The notes beneath the pieces are model-generated. The model searched no databases. It saw nothing but the letters and a program-made list of their open reading frames with translations, and had not been told where the DNA came from. From DHVE2 group archaeon (GTDB lineage: Archaea; Thermoplasmatota; Thermoplasmata; Thermoplasmatales; Aciduliprofundaceae), in NCBI GenBank assembly GCA_027014065.1, contig JALWEL010000237.1:1-6341 (forward strand): a DNA stretch of 6,341 nucleotides. The letters run 5' to 3'. The position numbers and the translations under genes are program-made. Within the stretch, counting starts at the first letter, position 1; every line of letters begins with the position of its first letter. This document shows positions 1 to 5,567 of the stretch, piece after piece.

Positions 1-1
1 G

Positions 2-124
2 ACTTCAATAATAAAGGATGCCGGTCTTACAGAAATTCCGCCGGGAACGGTAACCTGCTTGGGGATTGGACCCGCTCCGGAGGAAGTGGTGAATAAAGTT
101 ACGGGGAGTCTGCCGTTGCTATGA
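2..124 (+). CDS. pth2: Peptidyl-tRNA hydrolase, archaeal/eukaryotic type (Pth2), C-terminal part only
   Basis: Only the last 40 codons and the TGA stop are in the window; the gene begins to the left. The visible tail has the Pth2 signature: a DAG-T-I-PPG stretch (about residues 6-15 of the fragment), then LGIGPAP, then the closing VTGSLPLL, which corresponds to the VTGHLKLL-type ending of the family. Pth2 cleaves the ester bond of peptidyl-tRNAs released from stalled ribosomes so that the tRNA can be reused. It is a cytoplasmic enzyme of about 115-120 residues, so roughly one third is seen here. The catalytic N-terminal part is outside the window and cannot be checked. Its stop codon overlaps the ATG of the next gene in an ATGA junction (121-124), so the two are probably co-transcribed and translationally coupled. 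The assignment rests on recognising the C-terminal pattern and is fairly firm. Confidence 0.88.
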   Translation, partial: TSIIKDAGLTEIPPGTVTCLGIGPAPEEVVNKVTGSLPLL

Positions 125-690
125 AAGATATAAGGGTTTTGGGGGTTGATGATTCGCATTTCACGCCGCACACAAGGGGAAAGGTAGCGCTCATAGGAGT
201 GGTGATGCGTTCTTCCAATTACATAGACGGGTTTTTGAAGAGAGAAATAGAGATAGACGGCACTGATTCGACGGATGCAATAATTCACATGCTGCTGGGA
301 AAATACGAGAAAGATATTCGTGTTGTTATGACTCAGGGCATAACCTTCGGGGGATTCAATGTAATAGATGTGGAGAGAATACACAGGGAAACTGGAAAAG
401 CAGTGTTGGTGATTTCGAGAAAGATGCCCAATTTGGAGAGCATGGAGAAGGCTTTGAAGATGCACTTTCCCGATTGGAAAGAGAGAATAGAGTTGATAAG
501 AAAAGTGGAAATCGAGAAGGTAAGGAACGGAGAATGGGACATTTACGTTCAAAGAGTAGGCCTCGATAGAAGAGAGGCGGAGGAAATTATAAGAAAATTC
601 ACCGTTCGCGGTGCAATTCCCGAACCCGTGAGGGTTGCCCATTTGGTTGCTTCCGCGCTTTACTTCGGGGAATCTAGAGGTAAGCCCTGA
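121..690 (+). CDS. DUF99 (UPF0215) family protein, endonuclease V-like fold, function unknown
   Basis: The 189-residue product matches the archaeal DUF99 family in length and motif order: GVDDSHF near the N-terminus (8-14), DGTDST (46-51), [13 protein letters not shown] (71-83), a VISRKMPN segment (97-104), VQRVGLD (143-149), [18 protein letters not shown] (163-180) and GESRG at the end (183-187). From family knowledge, DUF99 proteins are related to endonuclease V, which has an RNase H-like fold. The acidic residues D10, D11 and D83 and the late H174 could form a metal site, but that is inference. No biochemical role can be assigned with confidence. The start is fixed by the ATGA overlap with pth2; a GGGGAG at 103-108 is a weak, distant ribosome-binding candidate, which favours translational coupling. 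Its last 17 bp overlap the 3' end of the convergent antiporter gene. Confidence 0.9.
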   Translation: MKDIRVLGVDDSHFTPHTRGKVALIGVVMRSSNYIDGFLKREIEIDGTDSTDAIIHMLLGKYEKDIRVVMTQGITFGGFNVIDVERIHRETGKAVLVISRKMPNLESMEKALKMHFPDWKERIELIRKVEIEKVRNGEWDIYVQRVGLDRREAEEIIRKFTVRGAIPEPVRVAHLVASALYFGESRGKP

Positions 691-1894
691 ACTTCTTCTC
701 GTAGAGCAATAGGAGGATGGGGGTTGCTATTACCGTTACCAACGTCACGATGATCACGGCGGCGAACATCTCTCCGTCGATGATTCCTTTATCGTAAGCT
801 ATGCTCAGCAATATGAGTTCCAGAGCCCCGCGGCCCCCCATGGCGAGCCCTATGTATCCCGATTCAACCTTTGGAATTTTGAAGAGCCACGAGCCCAATC
901 CGCACCCGAAGAACTTGCCGAGTATGGCCATGGTGGACAGGGTTGCCACTATTATCACAACTCCAATTGTCATAGCGAATGTGGATAAAATTGAGCCTAA
1001 TTGCAATCCGACGAATCCGAAGAAGAGGGGGGTGAATAACGCATGCGATATTGGCTCTATGTCGTCCACTAAGTCCTCATAGGCAATTCTCCTCTTCAAT
1101 AGAGGTCCTACCTTCGAGCCCCATTTTCCTATGACCAATCCTGCGATATAAGCGCCTATTATGCTCTGAAGTCCTGAGTACTGGGCGATTATGGCGAACA
1201 GAATCGCGAATAGAAATGTGAACGTTAAAAGCAATTTTTCCCTCTGGGGCCCGCTGCCTATCAGATGGTCAATAACTCCGTATCTCTCCATGAAGTATGG
1301 AACCAAGACGAGAGAAATGGCTATGAACAGAATTAATTTCGCGGAGGTGAACGCTAAAAATCCCAAGGTCACCTCTTCCCCCAGCGCCATGGAGCCAACC
1401 ATGCCTATGAGGAACACAGCAATTATATCATCCACAAAGCTTGCGCCCATTATTATTGCGTTAATTCTTTTGCTGATATTTTTCTTCATCAGAATCCGGG
1501 CGCAGACTTCCACGGCGGTATTGGAAAGAATCACGCTTATGAAGAGGGAAGTAATCATGGGATACCCAAGGAGATAAAGGGTTGAGAATATGAGTGCCAT
1601 TGAGAAAAGAACGCCTAATAGTCCTACAACCATGCTCTTGAATTTCTGCTCCTCGAAGGCGTGAAAATCGGTAAGAAGTCCAGATAGGAGCATGAGCATT
1701 ATGATTCCAAACTGGCTGAAAATCTTCAGGGTGTCGTTGGGGGTTAAGAATCCTAAGATGAGGGGGCTCAAAATCACCCCGCCTAACACTTCGCCCACTA
1801 AGCTTTGAATTTGAAACTTAGCAAAGAGAACTCCCAAGAATCGAGCGAGGAGGATTAAAAGCAAAAGTGACAGAAGAAAATTGTCGATGCTCAA
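674..1894 (-). CDS. Cation/H+ antiporter, CPA2 (KefB/NapA-like) family, membrane domain only
   Basis: The 406-residue, very hydrophobic product has the 11-13 membrane segments and landmarks of the sodium/hydrogen exchanger family (PF00999). These are an LVGEVLGGVILSP segment (32-44), SNTAVEV in the unwound TM4-like region (124-130), the paired aspartates VDD (154-156) marking electrogenic CPA2 members, FFGFVGLQLG (291-300) and GGRGALEL (353-360) in the late core helix. It should exchange Na+ or K+ for H+ across the cytoplasmic membrane; which cation cannot be read from sequence. There is no C-terminal RCK/TrkA nucleotide-binding domain, unlike true KefB/KefC. The start is a TTG: the KH gene's TGA lies in the same frame only nine bases upstream, leaving no earlier start, and a GAGG overlaps that stop. 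It is last in the aIF1A-RIO1-KH run and its 3' end overlaps the DUF99 gene. A downstream start would remove part of the first helix. Confidence 0.9.
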   Translation of the reverse strand: MSIDNFLLSLLLLILLARFLGVLFAKFQIQSLVGEVLGGVILSPLILGFLTPNDTLKIFSQFGIIMLMLLSGLLTDFHAFEEQKFKSMVVGLLGVLFSMALIFSTLYLLGYPMITSLFISVILSNTAVEVCARILMKKNISKRINAIIMGASFVDDIIAVFLIGMVGSMALGEEVTLGFLAFTSAKLILFIAISLVLVPYFMERYGVIDHLIGSGPQREKLLLTFTFLFAILFAIIAQYSGLQSIIGAYIAGLVIGKWGSKVGPLLKRRIAYEDLVDDIEPISHALFTPLFFGFVGLQLGSILSTFAMTIGVVIIVATLSTMAILGKFFGCGLGSWLFKIPKVESGYIGLAMGGRGALELILLSIAYDKGIIDGEMFAAVIIVTLVTVIATPILLLLYEKKFRAYL

Positions 1895-1902
1895 CTTTCC
1901 TC
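1895..1902 (-). promoter_or_regulatory. Ribosome-binding site of the antiporter TTG start
   Basis: Read on the minus strand, the KH stop codon TGA is followed by GGAAAG and then TTG, so a GAGG Shine-Dalgarno core overlaps the upstream stop codon. The spacing to TTG is short (4 nt), consistent with ribosomes that finish the KH gene re-initiating on the antiporter. This supports the unusual start codon. Confidence 0.5.
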
Positions 1903-2449
1903 ACTGGATGTAGTAGTAATCGAGCGCAGCGTATTTCATATCTCTCCTTCTTCTTTCGAGATAGTTGTAAATCGTTGCGTGCTTGCTCCCCTGCAAAAGC
2001 ATCTCAATTGCTCTCTTCGCAGTTTCCAGCTGATAGTACTCTCCGATTATGGCAATGGTGTTTCCGTAAATGGATATATCCGCTCCGCTCAGCTCTTCTA
2101 TAATTTTCCTAGTTTTTCCGTTTTTCCCGATTATTCGCCCCTTCAACACTCTTATCCTATTCTCTCTTTTTCCCACAAATTCTTTTATGTCGATTTCCTC
2201 AAAGTAAACGTCTTCTTTGAATATCCTCCACGCTCTGGTGGGGGAGAATCCGTCGCCAACTGCTTGCACGAACTCCATGGCCTTCATCGCCATGAATCCG
2301 TCTGAATCTCTATCGTCTATGGACACGTCTCCGTATGTGGAATCAACGGTTATTTTGGTCTTGGTTAAATCTTCGACTCTCTTCTTCGTCTCGCCTTCTT
2401 TGCCGATTAGCGCGCCTATTCTGGATTTCGGAAGCTTTACGTAGAGCAT
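1901..2449 (-). CDS. KH-domain RNA-binding protein, archaeal Dim2/Pno1 (Krr1-like) family
   Basis: The 182-residue protein has two KH domains. The first has a GKEG loop (16-19) inside RIGALIGKEGETKKRVE. The second has GKNG (108-111) followed by a typical KIIEELSGADISIYGNT helix-strand. GDGFSPTRA (65-73) links them, and QGSKHATIYNYLER (153-166) near the C-terminus is a family hallmark. Archaeal members correspond to eukaryotic Pno1/Dim2, which binds near the 3' end of small-subunit rRNA during late maturation; the same role is inferred here. It lies directly downstream of the RIO1 kinase gene with a TAATG junction (the RIO1 stop shares one base with this ATG). The aIF1A-RIO1-KH order is a recurring archaeal arrangement. 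The length is normal and no key motif is missing. Confidence 0.93.
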   Translation of the reverse strand: MLYVKLPKSRIGALIGKEGETKKRVEDLTKTKITVDSTYGDVSIDDRDSDGFMAMKAMEFVQAVGDGFSPTRAWRIFKEDVYFEEIDIKEFVGKRENRIRVLKGRIIGKNGKTRKIIEELSGADISIYGNTIAIIGEYYQLETAKRAIEMLLQGSKHATIYNYLERRRRDMKYAALDYYYIQ

Positions 2450-3207
2450 TAAATCACCCCCAATTCTTTGAGGAGTTCTTCCTTAGTCAATTGCACATTC
2501 ATCTTCTTTCCCAAATTCACGATGTTTCTAACATCTCTCGCCAATAGTTGCATGGCCAGAGGGTGTGTGTCGGGGACAGCTTGACCGACGTCGATTATCC
2601 ACGGCTTATCTTCCCAAATCAATATGTTGTACTCGCTCAGGTCTCCGTGAATCAATCCACCGTTGAGCATTTTTTTCATCTCTGCGATTATCTCAAATAT
2701 GATATCTTTTTTAAGATTTTCCATAACGTCCTTCATGAGCGGTGCGGGGCTGCTTTCATCGCCCACGTATTCCATCACTATGATGTTCTTCCACATGTCC
2801 ACGGGCTTTGGAACCCTGACTCCATTTTCGTGAAAAGTTTTCAAATTCCTATATTCTTTCCTTGCCCAGATGAACACTATGTTATCCTTAGTTTTGTGAA
2901 TATTGGCGAATCTGTCATCGCCGTCTATGAACTTCGATAGCCCTTTGTAATTCAACCTCGTGATCACATACGTCTTCACCGCTAAATAATTCCCGTCTTT
3001 TCCCTGCGCACGGAAAACCACAGCCTCCTTTCCCGATGAAATCGGAAATTCAACGATGTCTATGCTCCTCTTCAACAATTTGTAAAACGCTAAAAGGGTT
3101 CTTCGATCAAACACATCCCCGAAGGTCTTTTTATCCTCTTCTCCCTTTTCTTTTCTCTCCCTGTACGGAACAAATCTTTCCAAAATTTCATCAAAATCCT
3201 CTTTCAT
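2449..3207 (-). CDS. rio1: RIO1-type atypical serine kinase/ATPase
   Basis: The 252-residue protein has the RIO kinase motifs in order: a glycine-poor P-loop SSGKEAVVF (57-65), AVKTY with the ATP-contacting lysine K78, the flexible-loop region with DGDDRF and ARKEYRNLK (95-123), the hinge IVMEYVGD (143-150), the catalytic loop HGDLSEYNIL (187-196; D189 catalytic, N194 metal) and IIDVGQAV (204-211; D206 in place of the DFG aspartate). The SSGKEA loop and the IDVGQAV motif indicate RIO1 rather than RIO2, and there is no N-terminal winged helix. RIO1 acts in the cytoplasm on late pre-40S/30S particles, with ATP hydrolysis driving release of assembly factors. Its neighbours, aIF1A upstream and the Dim2-like KH protein downstream, fit that job. 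The start lies in an ATGA overlap with aIF1A (3204-3207), preceded only by a weak GGGAA, so translational coupling is likely. Confidence 0.95.
   Translation of the reverse strand: MKEDFDEILERFVPYRERKEKGEEDKKTFGDVFDRRTLLAFYKLLKRSIDIVEFPISSGKEAVVFRAQGKDGNYLAVKTYVITRLNYKGLSKFIDGDDRFANIHKTKDNIVFIWARKEYRNLKTFHENGVRVPKPVDMWKNIIVMEYVGDESSPAPLMKDVMENLKKDIIFEIIAEMKKMLNGGLIHGDLSEYNILIWEDKPWIIDVGQAVPDTHPLAMQLLARDVRNIVNLGKKMNVQLTKEELLKELGVI
2453..2461 (-). promoter_or_regulatory. Shine-Dalgarno site of the KH-protein gene, embedded in the RIO1 tail
   Basis: The minus strand reads GGGGGTGAT, then TTA and ATG. This matches the archaeal consensus GGAGGTGAT at all but one position and lies about 7 nt (from the G run) before the start. 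It is part of the codons for the last residues of RIO1 (LGVI), so the upstream protein tail is constrained by the downstream start signal. Confidence 0.75.
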
Positions 3208-3521
3208 TTCCCGAACACATCCAGGAGCTCCGGAAGCTTCCTACTTTTGCTAAGGTGATTGGCCTGATTTCTGGTGTAGCGATAAACCACGTCTGCCTTA
3301 TCATCCTGAAACTCCCAAGGTCTTATCACAACCAAATCCCCCTCCTTTATCCACATTCTCCTCTTTATTTTGCCCGGTATCCTGGCCATGCGGGACTTGC
3401 CGTCGGCGCACATGACCATCATTCTTCCTCCTCCTAATATCTTATCCACTATTGCGAACATCTCTCCCTTGTTTCGATCCGGAAGAGGAACCCTTATTAC
3501 TTCTTCTCCTTCTTCAGCCAT
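3204..3521 (-). CDS. eif1A: Translation initiation factor 1A (aIF1A)
   Basis: The 105-residue protein is a typical archaeal aIF1A. It has a short charged N-terminal tail starting EEGEEVIRVPLP, then the S1/IF1-type OB fold (about 20-82), including GEMFAIVDKILGG, VMCADGKSRMARIPGKIKRRMWI (36-58) and GDLVVIRPWEF (61-71). A short C-terminal tail follows (KADVVYRYTRNQANHL and beyond). aIF1A binds the A-site region of the small ribosomal subunit and helps initiator tRNA and start-codon selection. It heads the minus-strand run and lacks an evident Shine-Dalgarno site. The TATA-like element about 28 nt upstream suggests a leader of only a few bases. A nearby upstream ATG at 3533-3531 is out of frame. 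Length and composition are normal for the family. Confidence 0.95.
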   Translation of the reverse strand: MAEEGEEVIRVPLPDRNKGEMFAIVDKILGGGRMMVMCADGKSRMARIPGKIKRRMWIKEGDLVVIRPWEFQDDKADVVYRYTRNQANHLSKSRKLPELLDVFGK

Positions 3522-3545
3522 TGTTCTGCCATATCACGTAACCCC

Positions 3546-3560
3546 TATATTAATTTATCG
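3546..3560 (-). promoter_or_regulatory. TATA/BRE-type promoter of the aIF1A operon
   Basis: The minus strand reads CGATAAATTAATATA. The TTAATATA core (3553-3546) is centred about 28 nt upstream of the aIF1A ATG, so transcription would begin within a few bases of the start codon. This fits the lack of a ribosome-binding site there and makes the first mRNA effectively leaderless. The exact TSS is inferred from the usual archaeal spacing. Confidence 0.6.
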
Positions 3561-3575
3561 CAAATCTTGAAAAAT

Positions 3576-3591
3576 TTTCCCTCTTAGGAAA
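3576..3591. repeat. Short inverted repeat between two divergent promoters (TTTCC-6-GGAAA)
   Basis: TTTCC (3576-3580) and GGAAA (3587-3591) are perfect inverted arms around the six-base spacer CTCTTA. The right arm abuts the TATA box of the kelch-like gene, where a BRE would sit. It could be an operator for a dimeric regulator, but a 5-bp arm in AT-rich DNA may also arise by chance. The spacer and arms are too weak for a useful RNA terminator. Confidence 0.3.
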
Positions 3592-3603
3592 GGTTTAATA
3601 ACC
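3588..3603 (+). promoter_or_regulatory. TATA/BRE-type promoter of the kelch-like gene
   Basis: GAAAGG, a purine-rich BRE-like stretch, precedes TTTAATAA (3594-3601), itself inside a GGTT-4-AACC inverted repeat. The box centre lies 25-26 nt before the ATG at 3623, which predicts a transcript starting at or next to the start codon. This supports ATG 3623 over the in-frame TTG at 3614, which would lie upstream of the predicted transcript start. Confidence 0.6.
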
Positions 3604-3622
3604 ATAACGGCTATTGTATTTT

Positions 3623-4777
3623 ATGAAAAAAATCGTACCTCTTTTATTCATATTTTTCGCTTTGCTTTTTGTTTTGATTTTTGCAACCATCTTTCCTCAT
3701 TCACCCACATGGGTTGCGGAAGATTACAGGTATTCCTCTTGGAACTGGGAAACAAACACCACCTTCGTAGGTGGTTACGGCGAATGCGTGGCCAGCGACG
3801 GAGAGGATATTTACATTTTGAAGCAGTACCACTCGAGCTCCACAACCTATTTTTACAAGTACCATGACTCATCGTGGGTTGATTTGAGCGATAATCTGCC
3901 TGATGTTGATTTCAAAAACGGGGTCGCAATGGCATACGACTACTCCGGAAATTTCTACGTTTTGAACGGTAGCTCTTACTCCGACGGTGCCTCGCAGGTG
4001 GGCTTTTTCAAGTACAACATTTCCGCCGATTCATGGATTTCTCTATCCTCCGCACCGCATGTGGAGGGCGCAGGGGATGCCATCGTTTATTCTCTCTACG
4101 ACCACATGGTTTACGCGTTCATCGGCAGGGCGCATTACACCGGCGAGTATAAACCTCCCGATGGGATATATGGGGTATTCGCCAGATACGATCCGGGCGA
4201 GGATTCATGGGTGAATTTATCCTATCCCCCATGGGAAGGCACTGACGACGGTGCCTCGCTGGCATGGACCGGCGACAGGTACATTTACGCGCTTCAGGGC
4301 GAGTTCCTTGAGAATTCCCCCATTCGCAGCTTTGCGAGGTACGATATTGAAACGGATACATGGGAGAACATGACCGATATTCCCTCACATGACGGCGTTG
4401 GAGACGGAGGTTCATTGCTCTGGATAGGCGAGTACGAACCCTCTTACTCCGATGTGATTTTCGCCTTTGACGGCAACGGGTGCAACGAGACCCCCGGCTA
4501 TAATTTCACAATGTACTCCATTTCCGATGATTCATGGACTAAAATCAACGAGTTCCAAGATGCTCCAATTGGAGATTACGTGGGAAACAGATTGGTTTAC
4601 TCTGGAGGCAAGCTCTGGTACTGGCAGGGAACACCATCAACATGGACCGGTGGGGGAAAGGGTGTGTATTCTTACGATTATTCCGAGATTGTGGTTCCGG
4701 AAATTGATCTCTCACTCTTTTCTCTCCTTTTCCCCGTTATTATGTTTTCCGTGTGGCTGTTCAGAGAACGAACTTGA
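3623..4777 (+). CDS. Exported kelch-like beta-propeller protein with C-terminal membrane anchor
   Basis: The 384-residue protein starts MKKIVP and then a hydrophobic stretch (about 5-24), a signal peptide or signal anchor. The rest is a repeat domain. About every 51-58 residues a [Y/F]-x-x-x-D-S-W motif recurs, with Trp at 85, 138, 196, 247 and 305. Between these lie GxGxxLxW-like strands (GTDDGASLAW, GDGGSLLW), giving five or six kelch-type blades. N-terminal YRYSSWNW (35-42) may close the ring with the last blade. Seven N-x-S/T sequons (N45, 115, 132, 198, 249, 288, 294) suggest a heavily glycosylated external protein. The C-terminus is VVPE (357-360), a hydrophobic helix (about 361-380) and RERT, which resembles archaeal CTERM sorting tails or a plain anchor. 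The ligand is unknown. It stands alone with its own promoter, and its last 17 bp overlap the convergent dehydrogenase-like gene. An in-frame TTG at 3614 is a less likely start. Confidence 0.85.
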   Translation: MKKIVPLLFIFFALLFVLIFATIFPHSPTWVAEDYRYSSWNWETNTTFVGGYGECVASDGEDIYILKQYHSSSTTYFYKYHDSSWVDLSDNLPDVDFKNGVAMAYDYSGNFYVLNGSSYSDGASQVGFFKYNISADSWISLSSAPHVEGAGDAIVYSLYDHMVYAFIGRAHYTGEYKPPDGIYGVFARYDPGEDSWVNLSYPPWEGTDDGASLAWTGDRYIYALQGEFLENSPIRSFARYDIETDTWENMTDIPSHDGVGDGGSLLWIGEYEPSYSDVIFAFDGNGCNETPGYNFTMYSISDDSWTKINEFQDAPIGDYVGNRLVYSGGKLWYWQGTPSTWTGGGKGVYSYDYSEIVVPEIDLSLFSLLFPVIMFSVWLFRERT

Positions 4778-5567
4778 CCGCGCCTCCGTCTATCTGAATG
4801 GTGGTTCCAGTTATGAAAGCTGCATCATCGCTGGCCAGAAACGCCGCAAGCTTTGCTACTTCTTCTGGCTTCCCGAACCTGCCTATGGGCACCTGCTCTA
4901 TCCACTCCTTGAGCGCCGTTTCGTAGTCGATGTTCTCCCTCTCAGCCTTTGCTTTGCTTAGCTCTTCAATTCTCTCCGTCTTTATTGGCCCCGGCGCAAT
5001 GTTGTTAATTGTTATCCCATACTTTGCCCACTGCCCAGCGAGGGTCTTTGCGAGACCCACCACGGCGAGGCGAATTGAATTGGATAAAATGAGGTTGTCT
5101 ATAGGCTGTTTCACGCTCATTGATGTCATATTTATTATTCTCCCCCACTTCTGCTTTTTCATATATGGCGAGACGAGGCGAATCATCCGGACTGCGCTCA
5201 TGAAAGAAAGATCAATCGCGTTGTACCAGTCCTCGTCGGTGAAGTCTTCGAAGTATCCCGCAGGGGGGCCGCCGGCGTTGTTCACTAAAACATGCACGGT
5301 TCCAAAAGCATCGATTGTTTCTTCAACCACTTTTTTCATGGATGAGTAATCCCTAACATCAGCGGGAATTGCAATTATTCTTTCAGGAGCTTTTTTGTCT
5401 TTTAGCTGGCTCACGGCTTTGAAAGTTAGAAATCTTATCGTTTCCATTAGCTCTTCCTCGTCTCTGGCGCATATGGTTACCTTCGCGCCCCGCATCACGA
5501 ACTCTTCCGCTATTGCCTTCCCCATCCCCCTGCTTGAACCGCATACTATTGCAACCTTATCCTTCAT
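4761..5567 (-). CDS. Short-chain dehydrogenase/reductase-like protein lacking the Tyr-Lys catalytic pair
   Basis: The 268-residue Rossmann protein has a nucleotide-binding GSSRGMG loop (10-16), an acidic ADVRD (69-73), NNAGGP (96-101), INMTSMS (145-151), IAPGPIKTERI (190-200) and the closing ITGTTIQIDGGAV (252-264), so it belongs to the SDR superfamily (FabG-like length). The active-site YxxxK is replaced: the aligned segment is LSNSIRLAVVGLAK (161-174), putting Ser162 at the Tyr position and Arg166 at the Lys position. A known FabG-like SDR subgroup, with archaeal and bacterial members, carries such LSNxxR segments, so this is probably subgroup character and not decay. The substrate and even redox activity are uncertain. 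The start ATG 5567 has a strong Shine-Dalgarno site; the frame stays open 31 codons further upstream, but that part overlaps the PHP gene and has no SDR features. It overlaps the PHP gene by 11 bp. Confidence 0.9.
   Translation of the reverse strand: MKDKVAIVCGSSRGMGKAIAEEFVMRGAKVTICARDEEELMETIRFLTFKAVSQLKDKKAPERIIAIPADVRDYSSMKKVVEETIDAFGTVHVLVNNAGGPPAGYFEDFTDEDWYNAIDLSFMSAVRMIRLVSPYMKKQKWGRIINMTSMSVKQPIDNLILSNSIRLAVVGLAKTLAGQWAKYGITINNIAPGPIKTERIEELSKAKAERENIDYETALKEWIEQVPIGRFGKPEEVAKLAAFLASDDAAFITGTTIQIDGGAVKFVL

Noticed and set aside
1191..1577. Long open frame antisense to the antiporter gene
   Set aside because: It has no start signal or family features, and its composition is what one expects opposite hydrophobic codons. 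The opposite strand carries all PF00999 landmarks.
2548..2940. Open frame antisense to the RIO1 gene
   Set aside because: It lies wholly inside the kinase catalytic region, whose motifs are intact on the minus strand; the His- and Val-rich translation shows no family pattern.
3614..3622. TTG start three codons upstream for the kelch-like protein
   Set aside because: The TATA box at 3594-3601 predicts transcription starting at about 3622, so the TTG would lie outside the mRNA; ATG 3623 gives a normal MKK-type signal sequence.
4930..5349. Open frame antisense to the SDR-like gene
   Set aside because: It mirrors the SDR coding frame, with no promoter or ribosome-binding site and no recognisable domain.
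5389..5400. T-run within the SDR-like gene region as a plus-strand terminator for the kelch-like transcript
   Set aside because: It lies more than 600 bp beyond the kelch-like stop, inside coding sequence for Lys codons on the other strand; similar T-runs occur nearby (for example 5330-5335) for the same reason.
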